DNA of 64,000 nt, from the NCBI RefSeq assembly GCF_050433125.1, contig NZ_JBNPXV010000011.1, positions 62,001 to 126,000 of the forward strand, in the 5' to 3' direction. Positions 43,512 through 52,912 of this stretch are shown in pieces (within the stretch, counting starts at the first letter, position 1; every line of letters starts with the position of its first letter). The translations under genes were made by a program, and so were the position numbers. The DNA comes from Roseimarinus sediminis (GTDB lineage Bacteria > Bacteroidota > Bacteroidia > Bacteroidales > Prolixibacteraceae). The notes under the pieces were generated by a model. The model was not told the origin of the DNA. It saw only the letters and a program-made list of their open reading frames with translations, and did not search any database.

Positions 43512-45350
43512 TTATTTCTCTACAGAAGTTTTAAACGATTTGATGGTAAAAACGGCTTCTTTGTCGATTGCTCCAGAGTTTTCGACATCGAACCACTGCA
43601 TGCGCGGCGAATCGACCGTTGGATAGTAGCGACGCTCGCCGGTGCGGAACATCACACGCGAAATATGTTCCACTTTCTGAAAGCACAAGCGCCCCGATTT
43701 ACGTTCGCCATCGACAAACACTTCGTAAAAATTGCGGTTCAGATCGACCACCACCTTCACCTTGTAATCGCGGTTGGCTTCGTAAACCATGTTGCGGTTT
43801 ACGCCATAACCATCCTTATTCATGAAATTACCTTCGTTGTTGAAAAACATACGAATGGCGGCATTTCCTTTATCGTCGGCCAATACGACATGCAGTAAGC
43901 CATGATCGTTTTGTGCCAGGTTAATTTCAAATTCAACACTGAATTTTTTAGAAGCCGGAATTATTTTTTCGGCCACAGCATAATCGAAAGGATCCTTATC
44001 GCGCAACACGAGGGTTTTTTCCCCCTTGGCATCCTTTTCAATTTTCACCGGAGCCCAAAGTGGGGCGTAAATATTCCAGCTATCGAGTTCTTTGCCATCC
44101 TTCATTTTAGCAAACACATCGTTGGCGTGTTTTTCGGCCGCTGTTAAAGCCGGAGCCGGCACCGACGAAACCCAGATGTCTTCTTTATTCATACTGTAAG
44201 TAAGCCACATTTTACCATCGGGCGGTGTACCGTTTCCTTCGAGAATTCCGCGAATGTACTGAGGCCCGTACGATTTGAATTGTCCTCCATAGCGCATGGT
44301 GCTTATTTCGCCGTTAATAAGATGAAGGTTGGTGTATTCCAGCCCATCGTTGCTTAACGAAACAGCCAGCGGCCAGCGAAATTGCGACGGGTTATAAACG
44401 GTGGCATAAGTACCATCGCTCATTTTTTGTCCCCATATTTTTGCCGCCTTGGTTACAAAACCCGGTGCGCGGGTCGGGGTGTATTCCCAGCTTTGCCCAC
44501 CGTCGTTACTAATCGATGTGAGTGCATGTTTCCAAAGTCCTACGACCCTTCCATCGTTCAGGTGATAATACGAAAATGCTTTGTATTGTTCTTTCAACGG
44601 AATGAGCGGATCGTCGCGGTCGGCTTCTTCGACCCATTGCTGCATCATCAACGGGTCGGCCAGCATGGCATCGCAGGCTTCGATAAAACCTTTATCGTTT
44701 GATGATTGATAGAAAGGATAGTCGGTATTTTCCTCGTTCCATCCTTTGTTGTAACGAATGAAATAGATGGGGCCCAGCGAACCATCTTTGTAGATTTCGC
44801 GAACCGCACGACCAATGCCTTTGCCATCGTTGGGACTGTCTTCGTGGGTAATGCAAATTCCGAAGTAGCCCATGGTAAGCAGCCGCTTAGACGGAGCTAC
44901 ATAAAATCCAACGCGTTGATGCAAGACCGAATAGTTATCTTTAGCCACCCCCTCAACGCCTTCTTTGGTGGTTCCGTCGGGCACTTTGTAGGGCGGAAAC
45001 AATACAATGGGCTGTTCCCAGTGGTATCCGTTTTCCGAAGTACTCAGATAAACCTGTCCGGGCGCTTCGTGCTCGCTCACCGGGTTACTAAGGTACTGAA
45101 CGAAAAATGTGCCGTTCCAATAAGCCATGTTGGGACCGTGGTTATAGGTCCAGCCATACACATCGGCCATTTGGGGATGCTCGCGACTGGCACGCAGTAC
45201 TTGTATATTATGTACCCCGACGATCGGGCTTAATTGTCCGTGATGATAATCGGAGTTACAAAGTGTTGTTCCTGTATATCGTACAGTATCCTGAGCCGAC
45301 AAGCAAAATGTTGCCAACAGCAAACTGAATCCAATAATTATCCTTCTCAT
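43512..45350 (-). CDS. GH143-like beta-propeller glycosidase
   Basis: A 612-residue exported protein (signal peptide about 1-19). Residues about 30-430 form a beta-propeller with sialidase/GH43-like blades (YGWTYNHGPNMAYWNGTFFVQYLSNP, LSTSENGYHWEQP, ALTSISNDGGQSWEYTPTR); residues about 435-605 form a concanavalin-like beta-sandwich (FSVEFEINLAQNDHGLLHVVL). The architecture fits the first half of BT1020, GH143, which releases Dha, a 2-keto-3-deoxy sugar acid, from RG-II. The next gene encodes the GH142-like half. A weak AAACGTTT operator-like sequence lies about 12 bp upstream of the start. Confidence rests on gene order as much as sequence. Confidence 0.66.
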   Translation of the reverse strand: MRRIIIGFSLLLATFCLSAQDTVRYTGTTLCNSDYHHGQLSPIVGVHNIQVLRASREHPQMADVYGWTYNHGPNMAYWNGTFFVQYLSNPVSEHEAPGQVYLSTSENGYHWEQPIVLFPPYKVPDGTTKEGVEGVAKDNYSVLHQRVGFYVAPSKRLLTMGYFGICITHEDSPNDGKGIGRAVREIYKDGSLGPIYFIRYNKGWNEENTDYPFYQSSNDKGFIEACDAMLADPLMMQQWVEEADRDDPLIPLKEQYKAFSYYHLNDGRVVGLWKHALTSISNDGGQSWEYTPTRAPGFVTKAAKIWGQKMSDGTYATVYNPSQFRWPLAVSLSNDGLEYTNLHLINGEISTMRYGGQFKSYGPQYIRGILEGNGTPPDGKMWLTYSMNKEDIWVSSVPAPALTAAEKHANDVFAKMKDGKELDSWNIYAPLWAPVKIEKDAKGEKTLVLRDKDPFDYAVAEKIIPASKKFSVEFEINLAQNDHGLLHVVLADDKGNAAIRMFFNNEGNFMNKDGYGVNRNMVYEANRDYKVKVVVDLNRNFYEVFVDGERKSGRLCFQKVEHISRVMFRTGERRYYPTVDSPRMQWFDVENSGAIDKEAVFTIKSFKTSVEK

Positions 45351-45420
45351 ATTTTCTGATTAAACGTTTTCACTTTTTATTTGCACCCGGATGAAAGATT
45401 CTGATTCACGGGGATACATG

Positions 45421-46347
45421 CTATTTCTTGTTTTCGAGCAACTGATCGATGAGCGCTTGTTTCACCTTAACAATGGTTCCGTGCTTGTGTCCTTCGGGCA
45501 GGCTGATCTGATCCGTGATATCGGTAAACTCAACAAAATCGGTTGTTTTAACTGCTTTATACGACTTATCGCCATACGAGTCGTAATAAATCAGGTAGTC
45601 GTTGTCGACTTTTACAACAGTTGGTCCTTCGGTAAGAAAACCTGTAAAAGGTTCTGAATAAGAACTGAAGGGTCCCAGTGGAGTTTCACCAAAAGCAACA
45701 CTGATGTTCCTGTTCGGTCGGGTGTTGTCTTTCACTACCAATACGTAATCGTTCTTTTTACGTTTCACAATCACGCAGTCGATGACGCTGAAACCGGGAT
45801 CGAGAAAAAGCTTTGTTTCGGTAAATGTTTTAAAATCTTTGGTCGTAGTGTAGTACATCCGGTGATTGTTGCGCTCTTCCTCAATTCCCCTTTCAAATTT
45901 AAACGGAATGGTTGAAGCCCAGATAATGATGAAACGGTCATCCACATCGTCGTAGAATATTTCGGGTGCCCATACATTTACGGTCGAAGTATCGAAGGCC
46001 ATGGCATTAATCATGTGCTGTTCCGACCAGTTGATAAAGTCTTTGCTTGAAGCATAGCCAAAACCCAGGTCGCCTTTCCACGACGAAGTCCACACCATGT
46101 GAAAAGTTCCGTCGGGGCCCTGCACCACCGATGGGTCGCGCATTACTTTTTGCTTGCCAACCCCGGGTTCAAGGTAAGCCCCGCCAAGGTCTTCCCAGTT
46201 GTATCCGTCGTTACTGTAAGCCAGATACAAGCCTTCGGTAGCGGGTTCGCGAAAGGTGGTAAAAAGATAGGCTTCTTCTTCGCTTGCTTGTTGGCAGGAA
46301 AGCAATCCTGTCAACAGTAACAATAATATCCAATTAGCTGTTTTCAT
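45421..46347 (-). CDS. GH43-family lipoprotein glycosidase
   Basis: A 308-residue five-bladed beta-propeller enzyme. Lipobox Cys18 (LTGLLSCQQ) predicts a lipid anchor. The three GH43-type acidic residues can be placed: Asp71 in VMRDPSV, Asp190 in FSVIDCVIV and Glu240 in FLTEGPTV, with WAPEIFY at 126-132. GH43 enzymes mostly remove alpha-L-arabinofuranose, xylose or galactose; a member is also found beside the GH142/143 gene of the B. thetaiotaomicron RG-II locus. The subfamily is not certain. It lies 70 bp upstream of the GH143-like gene; 231 bp of mostly repeat DNA separate it from GH140. Confidence 0.82.
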   Translation of the reverse strand: MKTANWILLLLLTGLLSCQQASEEEAYLFTTFREPATEGLYLAYSNDGYNWEDLGGAYLEPGVGKQKVMRDPSVVQGPDGTFHMVWTSSWKGDLGFGYASSKDFINWSEQHMINAMAFDTSTVNVWAPEIFYDDVDDRFIIIWASTIPFKFERGIEEERNNHRMYYTTTKDFKTFTETKLFLDPGFSVIDCVIVKRKKNDYVLVVKDNTRPNRNISVAFGETPLGPFSSYSEPFTGFLTEGPTVVKVDNDYLIYYDSYGDKSYKAVKTTDFVEFTDITDQISLPEGHKHGTIVKVKQALIDQLLENKK

Positions 46348-46386
46348 CTTTTTTTGTAGTTATACTAAAACCGGAATGTATTTTTA

Positions 46387-46538
46387 TCCCACAAAGACAC
46401 CAAGGTCCACAAAGTTTTGAAATATTTATCCAATGGATAAATATTTCAAAACAAATAGTTGTAATTATTCTCTTTATTTCATCACGTCAATATCTTATCC
46501 CTTTGCTAATTCTTTGTGGTCTTTGTGTCTTTGTGGGA
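46387..46538. repeat. MITE-like long inverted repeat element
   Basis: The ends are imperfect inverted repeats of about 25-30 bp (TCCCACAAAGACACCAAGG to CTTTGTGTCTTTGTGGGA). Inside is a near-perfect 37-bp palindrome (46415-46432 with 46434-46451, one central base). The 152-bp unit carries no coding frame and breaks the run of closely packed genes, as a small non-autonomous mobile element or REP-like repeat would. Confidence 0.6.
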
Positions 46539-46578
46539 GATTGATTTAGCATCATAATGAAATTTATCCCGTAACCTG

Positions 46579-47958
46579 TTAATTTACTGAATCCAGAATC
46601 AGCACCCAATCATTACCATCAACATGAACATTTACGGGTGTCTGAAATTCTTTTACACCGGCAGCATTTATTTCTCCGGTTTTCTGAACAGCACCGGTAC
46701 GCGGGTTGTACCACGACACGGCCACTTTTTCGGCTTTCATTTTATCAAGATCGACCTTGATTGTTCCACCCCGATAGGTGTAAACCATGGCATAGTTGCT
46801 GCCCTTGGTTGCCACTTGATAGTCGTACTTCTCTCCATTTTCGGCCAGCAATTCCTGCGCCGGCACCCGATCGAAAAACGAACGTGACAACATCAAATCC
46901 TTTAGATATTGCATTTGGTACGAACCGGTTGAATTGAGGGCAATGTCCCAGTAATCTTTGGCAGCAAAAGCCGGTGTTCCGTCGGTACGCTTATGAAACT
47001 GCATGATGGCGTTGTGACCATAGGTAAAACCAAAAGCCCCTGCAAACACCGACCAGTATGCATAGCGACGAATGTCGTTGTGGTCCCAGTAACCAAAGGC
47101 CGGATCGTGCAGTCCAACCGGAATACCTTCGTACGAAGGTTCGCCATCGATGGTTGGTTTCACCGGCGACATGGCAAAGTCGTCGTTGATGAAACGCCAG
47201 TTATCCTGACCATATCCACGCTCGGTATCGTCCTGGTCGTAAGCCCGGTGCCCCGATTGTATCATGTTGAAATCGAGCCAGTCTTCGTCATGAAACCAAT
47301 CGGCCGAGGTACAACGACCACGTGGGTGAAAAGTGACCAGTTGCTGCGGGGCTTTTTCTTTCAGTGTGCGGCCAATCACCTTCCAGGTAGCAGTTGAATC
47401 GCTTCCAAAAGTATCGCCACCGTTCATCCAGATCACATTGGGTTGATCGCCATAGCGCTCGGCTAAAAACGTAGCATACGCTTCTGCTTCGTCATACGAA
47501 ACGCCGCCGTTTTTCACATTGTTTCCCCAAACAGCAACCAAAGCCATGTACAGTCCTTTTTGGGCTGCCAAATCGACCAGGTAATCCACATGATCCCAAT
47601 AATCGTAATGATCGTCGATCAGCAATGGTTGAGACAAATTCCTATTAATTAAGGCTGAATCGCCATACACATTTTTTGCATTCAGCATATGAATTGCACT
47701 CACCTGCAATACATTAAAACCCTTTGCTTTTCGGTTGTCGAAGTAGGCTTCGGCATCTTCTTTATTCAACTTAGTAAACAAAAGCCAGCCTGTATCGCCC
47801 AGCCAGAAAAAGGGATCGCCGTTTTCCTGCTGAATGAAACGACCGTTTTCTGAAACTTTCAGGTGTTGAAGTTTTTGATGATCATCTTCGGTTTTTGAAA
47901 TTGTGCAGGCCGAAAACGAAAGGATGAGCGCTATAATTAATCCAATATTTTTAGTCAT
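46579..47958 (-). CDS. GH140 apiosidase-type lipoprotein
   Basis: A 459-residue protein of the DUF4038/GH140 type, with a lipobox Cys18 (ILSFSACTIS). The TIM barrel runs from NGDPFFWLGDTGWLLF (46-61) to about 370, and a C-terminal beta-sandwich (putative collagen-binding-type) follows. Candidate catalytic residues are Asp182 (WMNGGDT) and Glu273 (IDGEPSYEG), near the Asp and Glu reported for BT1012, the founding GH140 enzyme, which cleaves between apiose and galacturonic acid in RG-II. Length and architecture match BT1012. It lies 15 bp after a PL1 gene. With the split-transketolase operon it supports apiose as a target sugar. Confidence 0.85.
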   Translation of the reverse strand: MTKNIGLIIALILSFSACTISKTEDDHQKLQHLKVSENGRFIQQENGDPFFWLGDTGWLLFTKLNKEDAEAYFDNRKAKGFNVLQVSAIHMLNAKNVYGDSALINRNLSQPLLIDDHYDYWDHVDYLVDLAAQKGLYMALVAVWGNNVKNGGVSYDEAEAYATFLAERYGDQPNVIWMNGGDTFGSDSTATWKVIGRTLKEKAPQQLVTFHPRGRCTSADWFHDEDWLDFNMIQSGHRAYDQDDTERGYGQDNWRFINDDFAMSPVKPTIDGEPSYEGIPVGLHDPAFGYWDHNDIRRYAYWSVFAGAFGFTYGHNAIMQFHKRTDGTPAFAAKDYWDIALNSTGSYQMQYLKDLMLSRSFFDRVPAQELLAENGEKYDYQVATKGSNYAMVYTYRGGTIKVDLDKMKAEKVAVSWYNPRTGAVQKTGEINAAGVKEFQTPVNVHVDGNDWVLILDSVN

Positions 47959-47973
47959 TTTCAGTAGCTTGAT

Positions 47974-49674
47974 TTATTGATGAAGTACCCCTTTTTCGCG
48001 TAAGGTATCGTAATTATTCTGAAGATTCCTCCAGTCGATTTTCGTTTCAGGATCGATGCCGTTGATGAACATTTCGATGTTGGTATAACCATCGCCATTG
48101 ATGTCTCCACTGGCATCGGAAGCGTCGTTCGGGTTCAGATCGTATTTTTTCTCCCACCAGTCGGGCATGCCATCGTTATCGGAATCCTTGTATGATTTGC
48201 CCTTGTATTCGGGATATCCACCCACCTGATCAACACTGGTGATAATTCCCTTTTTGTATGAATCGGCCGGAAGGCGGCGGCGTGAAAGGTATTCACTCAA
48301 CTCATCCTCCAATCCGTCCTCATATTCAATGACACCGGTACGCACCTGTTTTACAATGCGCGCATCCACCGGGTCGCGGCGCGGAATGGTCGCACCAACA
48401 TTGTTAAGCACAAATTCGTACGCCTCCTGTGCAGGCATAATTTTCAGGGGAGCCATCGGAAATGGCTTGTAGGAGCGGATCTGCTGCAATTCCTTTGCAT
48501 CTTCGTTAATGCCTTTGCCGCGTGGCTGAATTCCACCGTTCCAGTTATCGCTGCTAACCGCCTCGTTGCCTTCAACAATATTTCCATGGGCGTAAATACG
48601 GCCAAACAAGGTTGAATCGATGCTTCCCTTCTCGGGTTTGGCAATGCGGTAGGCAATGGGTTTATCTTTTGGGGTAATCGGACCCGGCTTGTAGTAATTG
48701 TTGATCACGTTCCACATCGAACGGTAGTCGCCTCCATCCATGGTGCGGTTCCACCAGTTGAAGACAACGTTGTTGGCAAAACCCACATCGCCCCACATGC
48801 CAATTGAGGGGTTTCGGGCCACATTATTGGCCCAAAGGTTACGCATGAAAGTGCTGTTCAAGCCACCAATGGTGCTTCCAAAAGCATGGTTGTAGGTATC
48901 GAGTGTTTCGGCAAAAATGCTGTTCTGTATGGTCACGTTGACGGTTGGCAGCTTTTCTACTTTCGACGGATTTTTGATCGGTTCGGGCTGCCACATGTTG
49001 CGGTACATCGAGATGGTTTCGTCGAGTCCCCAGCTGGCCGAAACGTGGTCGATGATGATGTTACCCATTACATCGCCACTGAGTGCGTCGTCGCGGCGCT
49101 GTACATCGGTTGCCCCCCTGCGGAAACGCATGTGTCGAATAATTACATCATGGGTATTAAATTTTACCGATTCGCCGGCTACACAAATACCGTCACCGGG
49201 AGCTGTTTGTCCGGCAATGGTGATGTATGGAGCCCTGACGATAATCGGATCTTTCAGCCAGATGATACCGGCTACATTGAAAACTACAATGCGTGCACCA
49301 CCGGCTTCAAGGGCTTCGCGCAATGAACCGGGGCCATTGTCGTTCAGGTTGTTTACCACAAACACTTTTCCTCCGCGACCTCCGGGAGTGAACATGCCTC
49401 CTCCTTCAGCACCCGGGAAAGCGGGGATTTCAGCTTTGGTGAGTGCATTGGGAACACCGGCCCAGGGAGTGTAGGGTCGCCCATGCTGCATTTCTTCCTG
49501 AATTACCGGCCACGCTTTTTCCCAGGCCACATCCGAACGACGTTCTACTTCATTCATGTATGCTTCTCCCTTTGCTTTCATCTCCTCCGAAAGCGTAGGA
49601 TATTGAGCCTGAACTGTTGAAATGGCCAGTAAACCTGTAAAGGCCAGAACTGCAGCTTTAATTTTTGTTTTCAT
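47974..49674 (-). CDS. PL1 pectate lyase with calcium-loop C-terminus
   Basis: A 566-residue exported PL1 lyase. The signal peptide ends near Gln24, followed by a helical N-terminal extension (about 25-80) shared with the PL1 at 53657-55399. The beta-helix starts FPGAEGGGMFTPGGRGGK (86-103). IIIDHVSASWGLDE (206-219) and ARNPSIG (286-292) mark the PL1 substrate and calcium region. The C-terminus has DSDNDGMPDWWEKKYDLNP and DINGDGYTNIEMF calcium-type loops, then a short tail. It probably cleaves de-esterified homogalacturonan. The two sister lyases share long stretches and look like in-operon paralogues. Confidence 0.93.
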   Translation of the reverse strand: MKTKIKAAVLAFTGLLAISTVQAQYPTLSEEMKAKGEAYMNEVERRSDVAWEKAWPVIQEEMQHGRPYTPWAGVPNALTKAEIPAFPGAEGGGMFTPGGRGGKVFVVNNLNDNGPGSLREALEAGGARIVVFNVAGIIWLKDPIIVRAPYITIAGQTAPGDGICVAGESVKFNTHDVIIRHMRFRRGATDVQRRDDALSGDVMGNIIIDHVSASWGLDETISMYRNMWQPEPIKNPSKVEKLPTVNVTIQNSIFAETLDTYNHAFGSTIGGLNSTFMRNLWANNVARNPSIGMWGDVGFANNVVFNWWNRTMDGGDYRSMWNVINNYYKPGPITPKDKPIAYRIAKPEKGSIDSTLFGRIYAHGNIVEGNEAVSSDNWNGGIQPRGKGINEDAKELQQIRSYKPFPMAPLKIMPAQEAYEFVLNNVGATIPRRDPVDARIVKQVRTGVIEYEDGLEDELSEYLSRRRLPADSYKKGIITSVDQVGGYPEYKGKSYKDSDNDGMPDWWEKKYDLNPNDASDASGDINGDGYTNIEMFINGIDPETKIDWRNLQNNYDTLREKGVLHQ

Positions 49675-49702
49675 TTGTTAAGTTTTTGCTTATGTTACCA
49701 GT

Positions 49703-52700
49703 TTAATTTTTCTCTGTTTTGCTAAGGTGCAACCACAAAACTCCTTGCTGAGTCATCTTCAGTTGAACAGTGGTTCCGGCCTTGATGTTACTTTCAAGCA
49801 CCTGTGCTTCTCCGCTTTCCGTGTTGATAAGTACCGCGTCGAATCTGCCCTTAAAAGGCGTCATATCAATCGTTATTTCATTGCGTTGAGTAGTGCTGTA
49901 ATGTATTTGTTCACCTTCCTTATTTTGAAGAATAAAAATCCCCTTCTGTTTGCTTTCAGAAGGTTGCATGCTTGCTGCACTTTCAAGAAAACCATCGGCT
50001 TCAATCGGGGGAAGCGGAGCCAGTGAACCACCGGCCATAAAAACACCCCAGGCATACGAAGGCGATTGATTTTCTGAATATATCACCGCTTTATCGGGAT
50101 ACTGTGTTTTGTAACTTAATACATCGTTGTAAACCTGTTCGAAGGAACGCTTGCCCCGGTCCATTTTGCGCATGTGCTGACGGGGTGCCAGATTTTGCCC
50201 GCCTTTAGGGGCAAAAACGGTACCATCGGCACGCGTACTCCAGTAACGAATATCGATGATATCGACCACTTTAGAACGCTCCGGGTCGCTTAGAATTGCA
50301 TCCTGAACATCTTTGGTTGTACTCAGCGCGATGCAGGCATTTTTTCCGGTTTCGGCCTCCCATTCGGCAATGACATCGATCCAGAATTCGACGAAATGCA
50401 ATGGTCCTGTAAATTCTTCACTGGTCGTTTGTATTACATTGGTGTTTCCTGCGAAATTATCGAGGCACTGGCGAATGTATTTACGATGCAGCTCACGACG
50501 CACCGGATGCTCGACATCGTAAAAGCGGTCGGCAATAAAAATCCGTTTATCGCCTGCAAATGGTGGTGGTTCGGGAAAACCGGTATCGTTAATGTTATTG
50601 GTGCTTCGCCATGGCGTATCGACCCAGTGCGCACCAGCTTCCAAAATATTGTGCTGGAAATAATTCTGATGAACCAACACTTTTCCTTTTGCTTCGGCCA
50701 TATTGGCAAAATCGCTCAAGCGGTTCCAATACCAGGGATTGTAGCGGGTCAGATCGTATTGGCTCAATCCGTCCCAGGCCTGTCCCTGACCGCTGCGGGC
50801 AAAAGGCTGTTCGTAAAACGGTGCCCACACATTGCCATCCATACGGCGAACACGCACATGGTCGTCGCGCCGACGTTCGTACCACAGGCCATAGTTTTGT
50901 TCCACGGCTACCAGGTTCGATGCTTCCATTTCGGCCACTACTTCGGTCAAGCGATCGGTATATCCTTTGCCTACACGCCCCGGCACAAAACGGGTAAGCG
51001 CCATTTTGGCCCGGCTTACATCGCGCGGACGCAAACTACCGCTCCACCAGGGTACCTGTGCTCTGGCGCCGGTTAATACCCGGCCATCGGCCAGCAACCA
51101 GCCGTTTTTAATTTCAAATTTCTGCTTATCGGATTGAAGTTCAGCTTTCTTTTCTACGTCCAATTTTACACGATCGACAGCTGGAGCTGAATTGCCTTTG
51201 GTGGAAATGGGATTTCTCTCCGAGGCTTCGTAAATCCATTCTTTTATAGGTTGAACGGGAGTTTGAAAATAAGCTACAATTTCGGCGGCCTGTTCAACCG
51301 TTGGGCTGCTGGTTGCGTTGGTGGTGTACTCGATAACCGGAGCTTCGGGAATGTTATCTTTTCCAATTCGATCGGCCAGCTGAGCAAAAAACAGGCTGCG
51401 GGGTTTTACATGGCTATCGGCTTCGTACCAGTAGCCGTTGCCCCAGTAACGTCCCCAGGTTCCAAAGGCCCAGTTTTGCGCTCCCGGAGGTGTAAAACAA
51501 TAAATATCGGAGGCTGTACATTGCCACAACATCGAGTTGGCCGCAGTCCAGCCTGCGCCACGATCGAGCGGCCCCCGGTTGGAGAAGCCGAGCGAATTGC
51601 CATCCACATCCACAATGTCGAACAGCACGCCCGAAGCCCAGCTATCGGCTGTGCCGCTGAAACTGTGTGGCAGGTGCGACAGGCATTGCACAAAGGCATT
51701 GGGACCGGCAGCACAGGCTCCGGTGGTAAAATCGCGGTAGCCATTTTCGGCATACAGGCGCAAAAACAGATTTTGCTGACCCGCATTGTAAAAAGTATAT
51801 CGGCGCATACCACCAATTTCGGAAACCGGCTCAAACGAAAGCGCATCTTCCACCGTAATGCGCGATGTTGTTTCGTAAGCTGCTACGGCCGAACCGGCAA
51901 AATGTGTAAAGGTTACCTGCCGAACCCAGCAGTCGCGGGCATTTTCGAACGAAACGGCATTCCAGCAATGATCTTCATCTTTCGGATTTTCAGCATTAAA
52001 AACCGATTCAAGCGCCAGGTTTTCGATTCCACAATGGCTAAGCCGTGTATTCCACTGGTACGGGGTAATAAAAGCCCCGCCATATTTTTGATCAAGAGCG
52101 GTAGTGATGGGCGCATCGATGCTTACGGTGCTGCCTGACACTGCGGTAATGGTGCGATCCCACACCAGGTCGCGTTCGCCTTCGCGCCAGCCAAGCCAGC
52201 CGGTTTGTCCTCCAAACTGGCGCATGTCCAACATATCGATCCATTCCCAGGTAGAAGGACGGGTAATAAAAATCGGATCGCCGGCTTTTAAACCAGCCGC
52301 ATTATCTAGCTGAAAACTTGTAGCATTTACAGGAACATAACGATCGCTGATGACGATGTTTTGTTTGCCGGTTTGAGCTTGTCCGCCCTGAAAGCGGAAA
52401 AGGGTTTCGCGGCTTAAGCCGTCGGCAATAATTTTAGTCTCTCCCGGGCGATACCCTTCACCACGTATAACGATGCCCGAGGTGTTAATCAGAAATCGGC
52501 CGGACACCCGGTAGACTCCTTTTTTAAGGAGAATCGCTCCCCTGAATCCGTTTTCATCGAGGCCCAAGGAAGCAACAAAGTCGATGGCTTTTTGAATGGA
52601 GGCCGTGGCATCACCAGCCATTGGTTCCACAATAACTTTCACCGGAACCAGGGGGATGGCCGCTTCAGAAGCACGATAGCCGCAAAAAGAAAAATCGGGA

Positions 52701-52900
52701 ATCCGGTTGCCTAAAGAATCAGACAGGTATTCAAGTTTTCCATTTTCACCCCGATGCACAGGAGGCAAATTACTATCGGCAGCCAATACATTTTTTGCAT
52801 TGATCACAAGGGCCGCTAAAAATAAAAACAGAAGCAATTCGGCTATGTGAAAGCCAAAAACCAATCGTTTCATCCTTTTCTTCCTGTTAATAACCATCAC
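49703..52900 (-). CDS. Large beta-helix plus DUF6298-like hydrolase protein
   Basis: A 1065-residue exported protein with two parts. Residues about 60-540 are a pectin-lyase-type beta-helix (DATASIQKAIDFVASLGLDENGFRG, VIRGEGYRPGETKIIADG, WVRQVTFTHFAGSAVAAYETTSRITVEDALSFEP). Residues about 590-960 resemble the TIM-barrel-like DUF6298/DUF4955 region (WLLADGRVLTGAR, NLVAVEQNYGLWYERRRDDHVRVRRMDG, IQTTSEEFTGPLHFVEFW), and a beta-sandwich ends it. Proteins of this build occur in RG-II loci, but I cannot assign an activity. Starts at 52900 (MMVINRKKRMKRLVF) or 52873 (MKRLVFGF) are possible; the second gives a more normal signal peptide. It lies 12 bp after a DUF3826 gene. Confidence 0.7.
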   Translation of the reverse strand: MMVINRKKRMKRLVFGFHIAELLLFLFLAALVINAKNVLAADSNLPPVHRGENGKLEYLSDSLGNRIPDFSFCGYRASEAAIPLVPVKVIVEPMAGDATASIQKAIDFVASLGLDENGFRGAILLKKGVYRVSGRFLINTSGIVIRGEGYRPGETKIIADGLSRETLFRFQGGQAQTGKQNIVISDRYVPVNATSFQLDNAAGLKAGDPIFITRPSTWEWIDMLDMRQFGGQTGWLGWREGERDLVWDRTITAVSGSTVSIDAPITTALDQKYGGAFITPYQWNTRLSHCGIENLALESVFNAENPKDEDHCWNAVSFENARDCWVRQVTFTHFAGSAVAAYETTSRITVEDALSFEPVSEIGGMRRYTFYNAGQQNLFLRLYAENGYRDFTTGACAAGPNAFVQCLSHLPHSFSGTADSWASGVLFDIVDVDGNSLGFSNRGPLDRGAGWTAANSMLWQCTASDIYCFTPPGAQNWAFGTWGRYWGNGYWYEADSHVKPRSLFFAQLADRIGKDNIPEAPVIEYTTNATSSPTVEQAAEIVAYFQTPVQPIKEWIYEASERNPISTKGNSAPAVDRVKLDVEKKAELQSDKQKFEIKNGWLLADGRVLTGARAQVPWWSGSLRPRDVSRAKMALTRFVPGRVGKGYTDRLTEVVAEMEASNLVAVEQNYGLWYERRRDDHVRVRRMDGNVWAPFYEQPFARSGQGQAWDGLSQYDLTRYNPWYWNRLSDFANMAEAKGKVLVHQNYFQHNILEAGAHWVDTPWRSTNNINDTGFPEPPPFAGDKRIFIADRFYDVEHPVRRELHRKYIRQCLDNFAGNTNVIQTTSEEFTGPLHFVEFWIDVIAEWEAETGKNACIALSTTKDVQDAILSDPERSKVVDIIDIRYWSTRADGTVFAPKGGQNLAPRQHMRKMDRGKRSFEQVYNDVLSYKTQYPDKAVIYSENQSPSYAWGVFMAGGSLAPLPPIEADGFLESAASMQPSESKQKGIFILQNKEGEQIHYSTTQRNEITIDMTPFKGRFDAVLINTESGEAQVLESNIKAGTTVQLKMTQQGVLWLHLSKTEKN

Positions 52901-52912
52901 CTCAGCAGTCTT

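Noticed and set aside
50396..52138. Long + strand frames (226 and 295 codons) opposite the 1065-aa protein
   Set aside because: Low-complexity, no domain features, and antisense to a protein with clear beta-helix repeats and a signal peptide.
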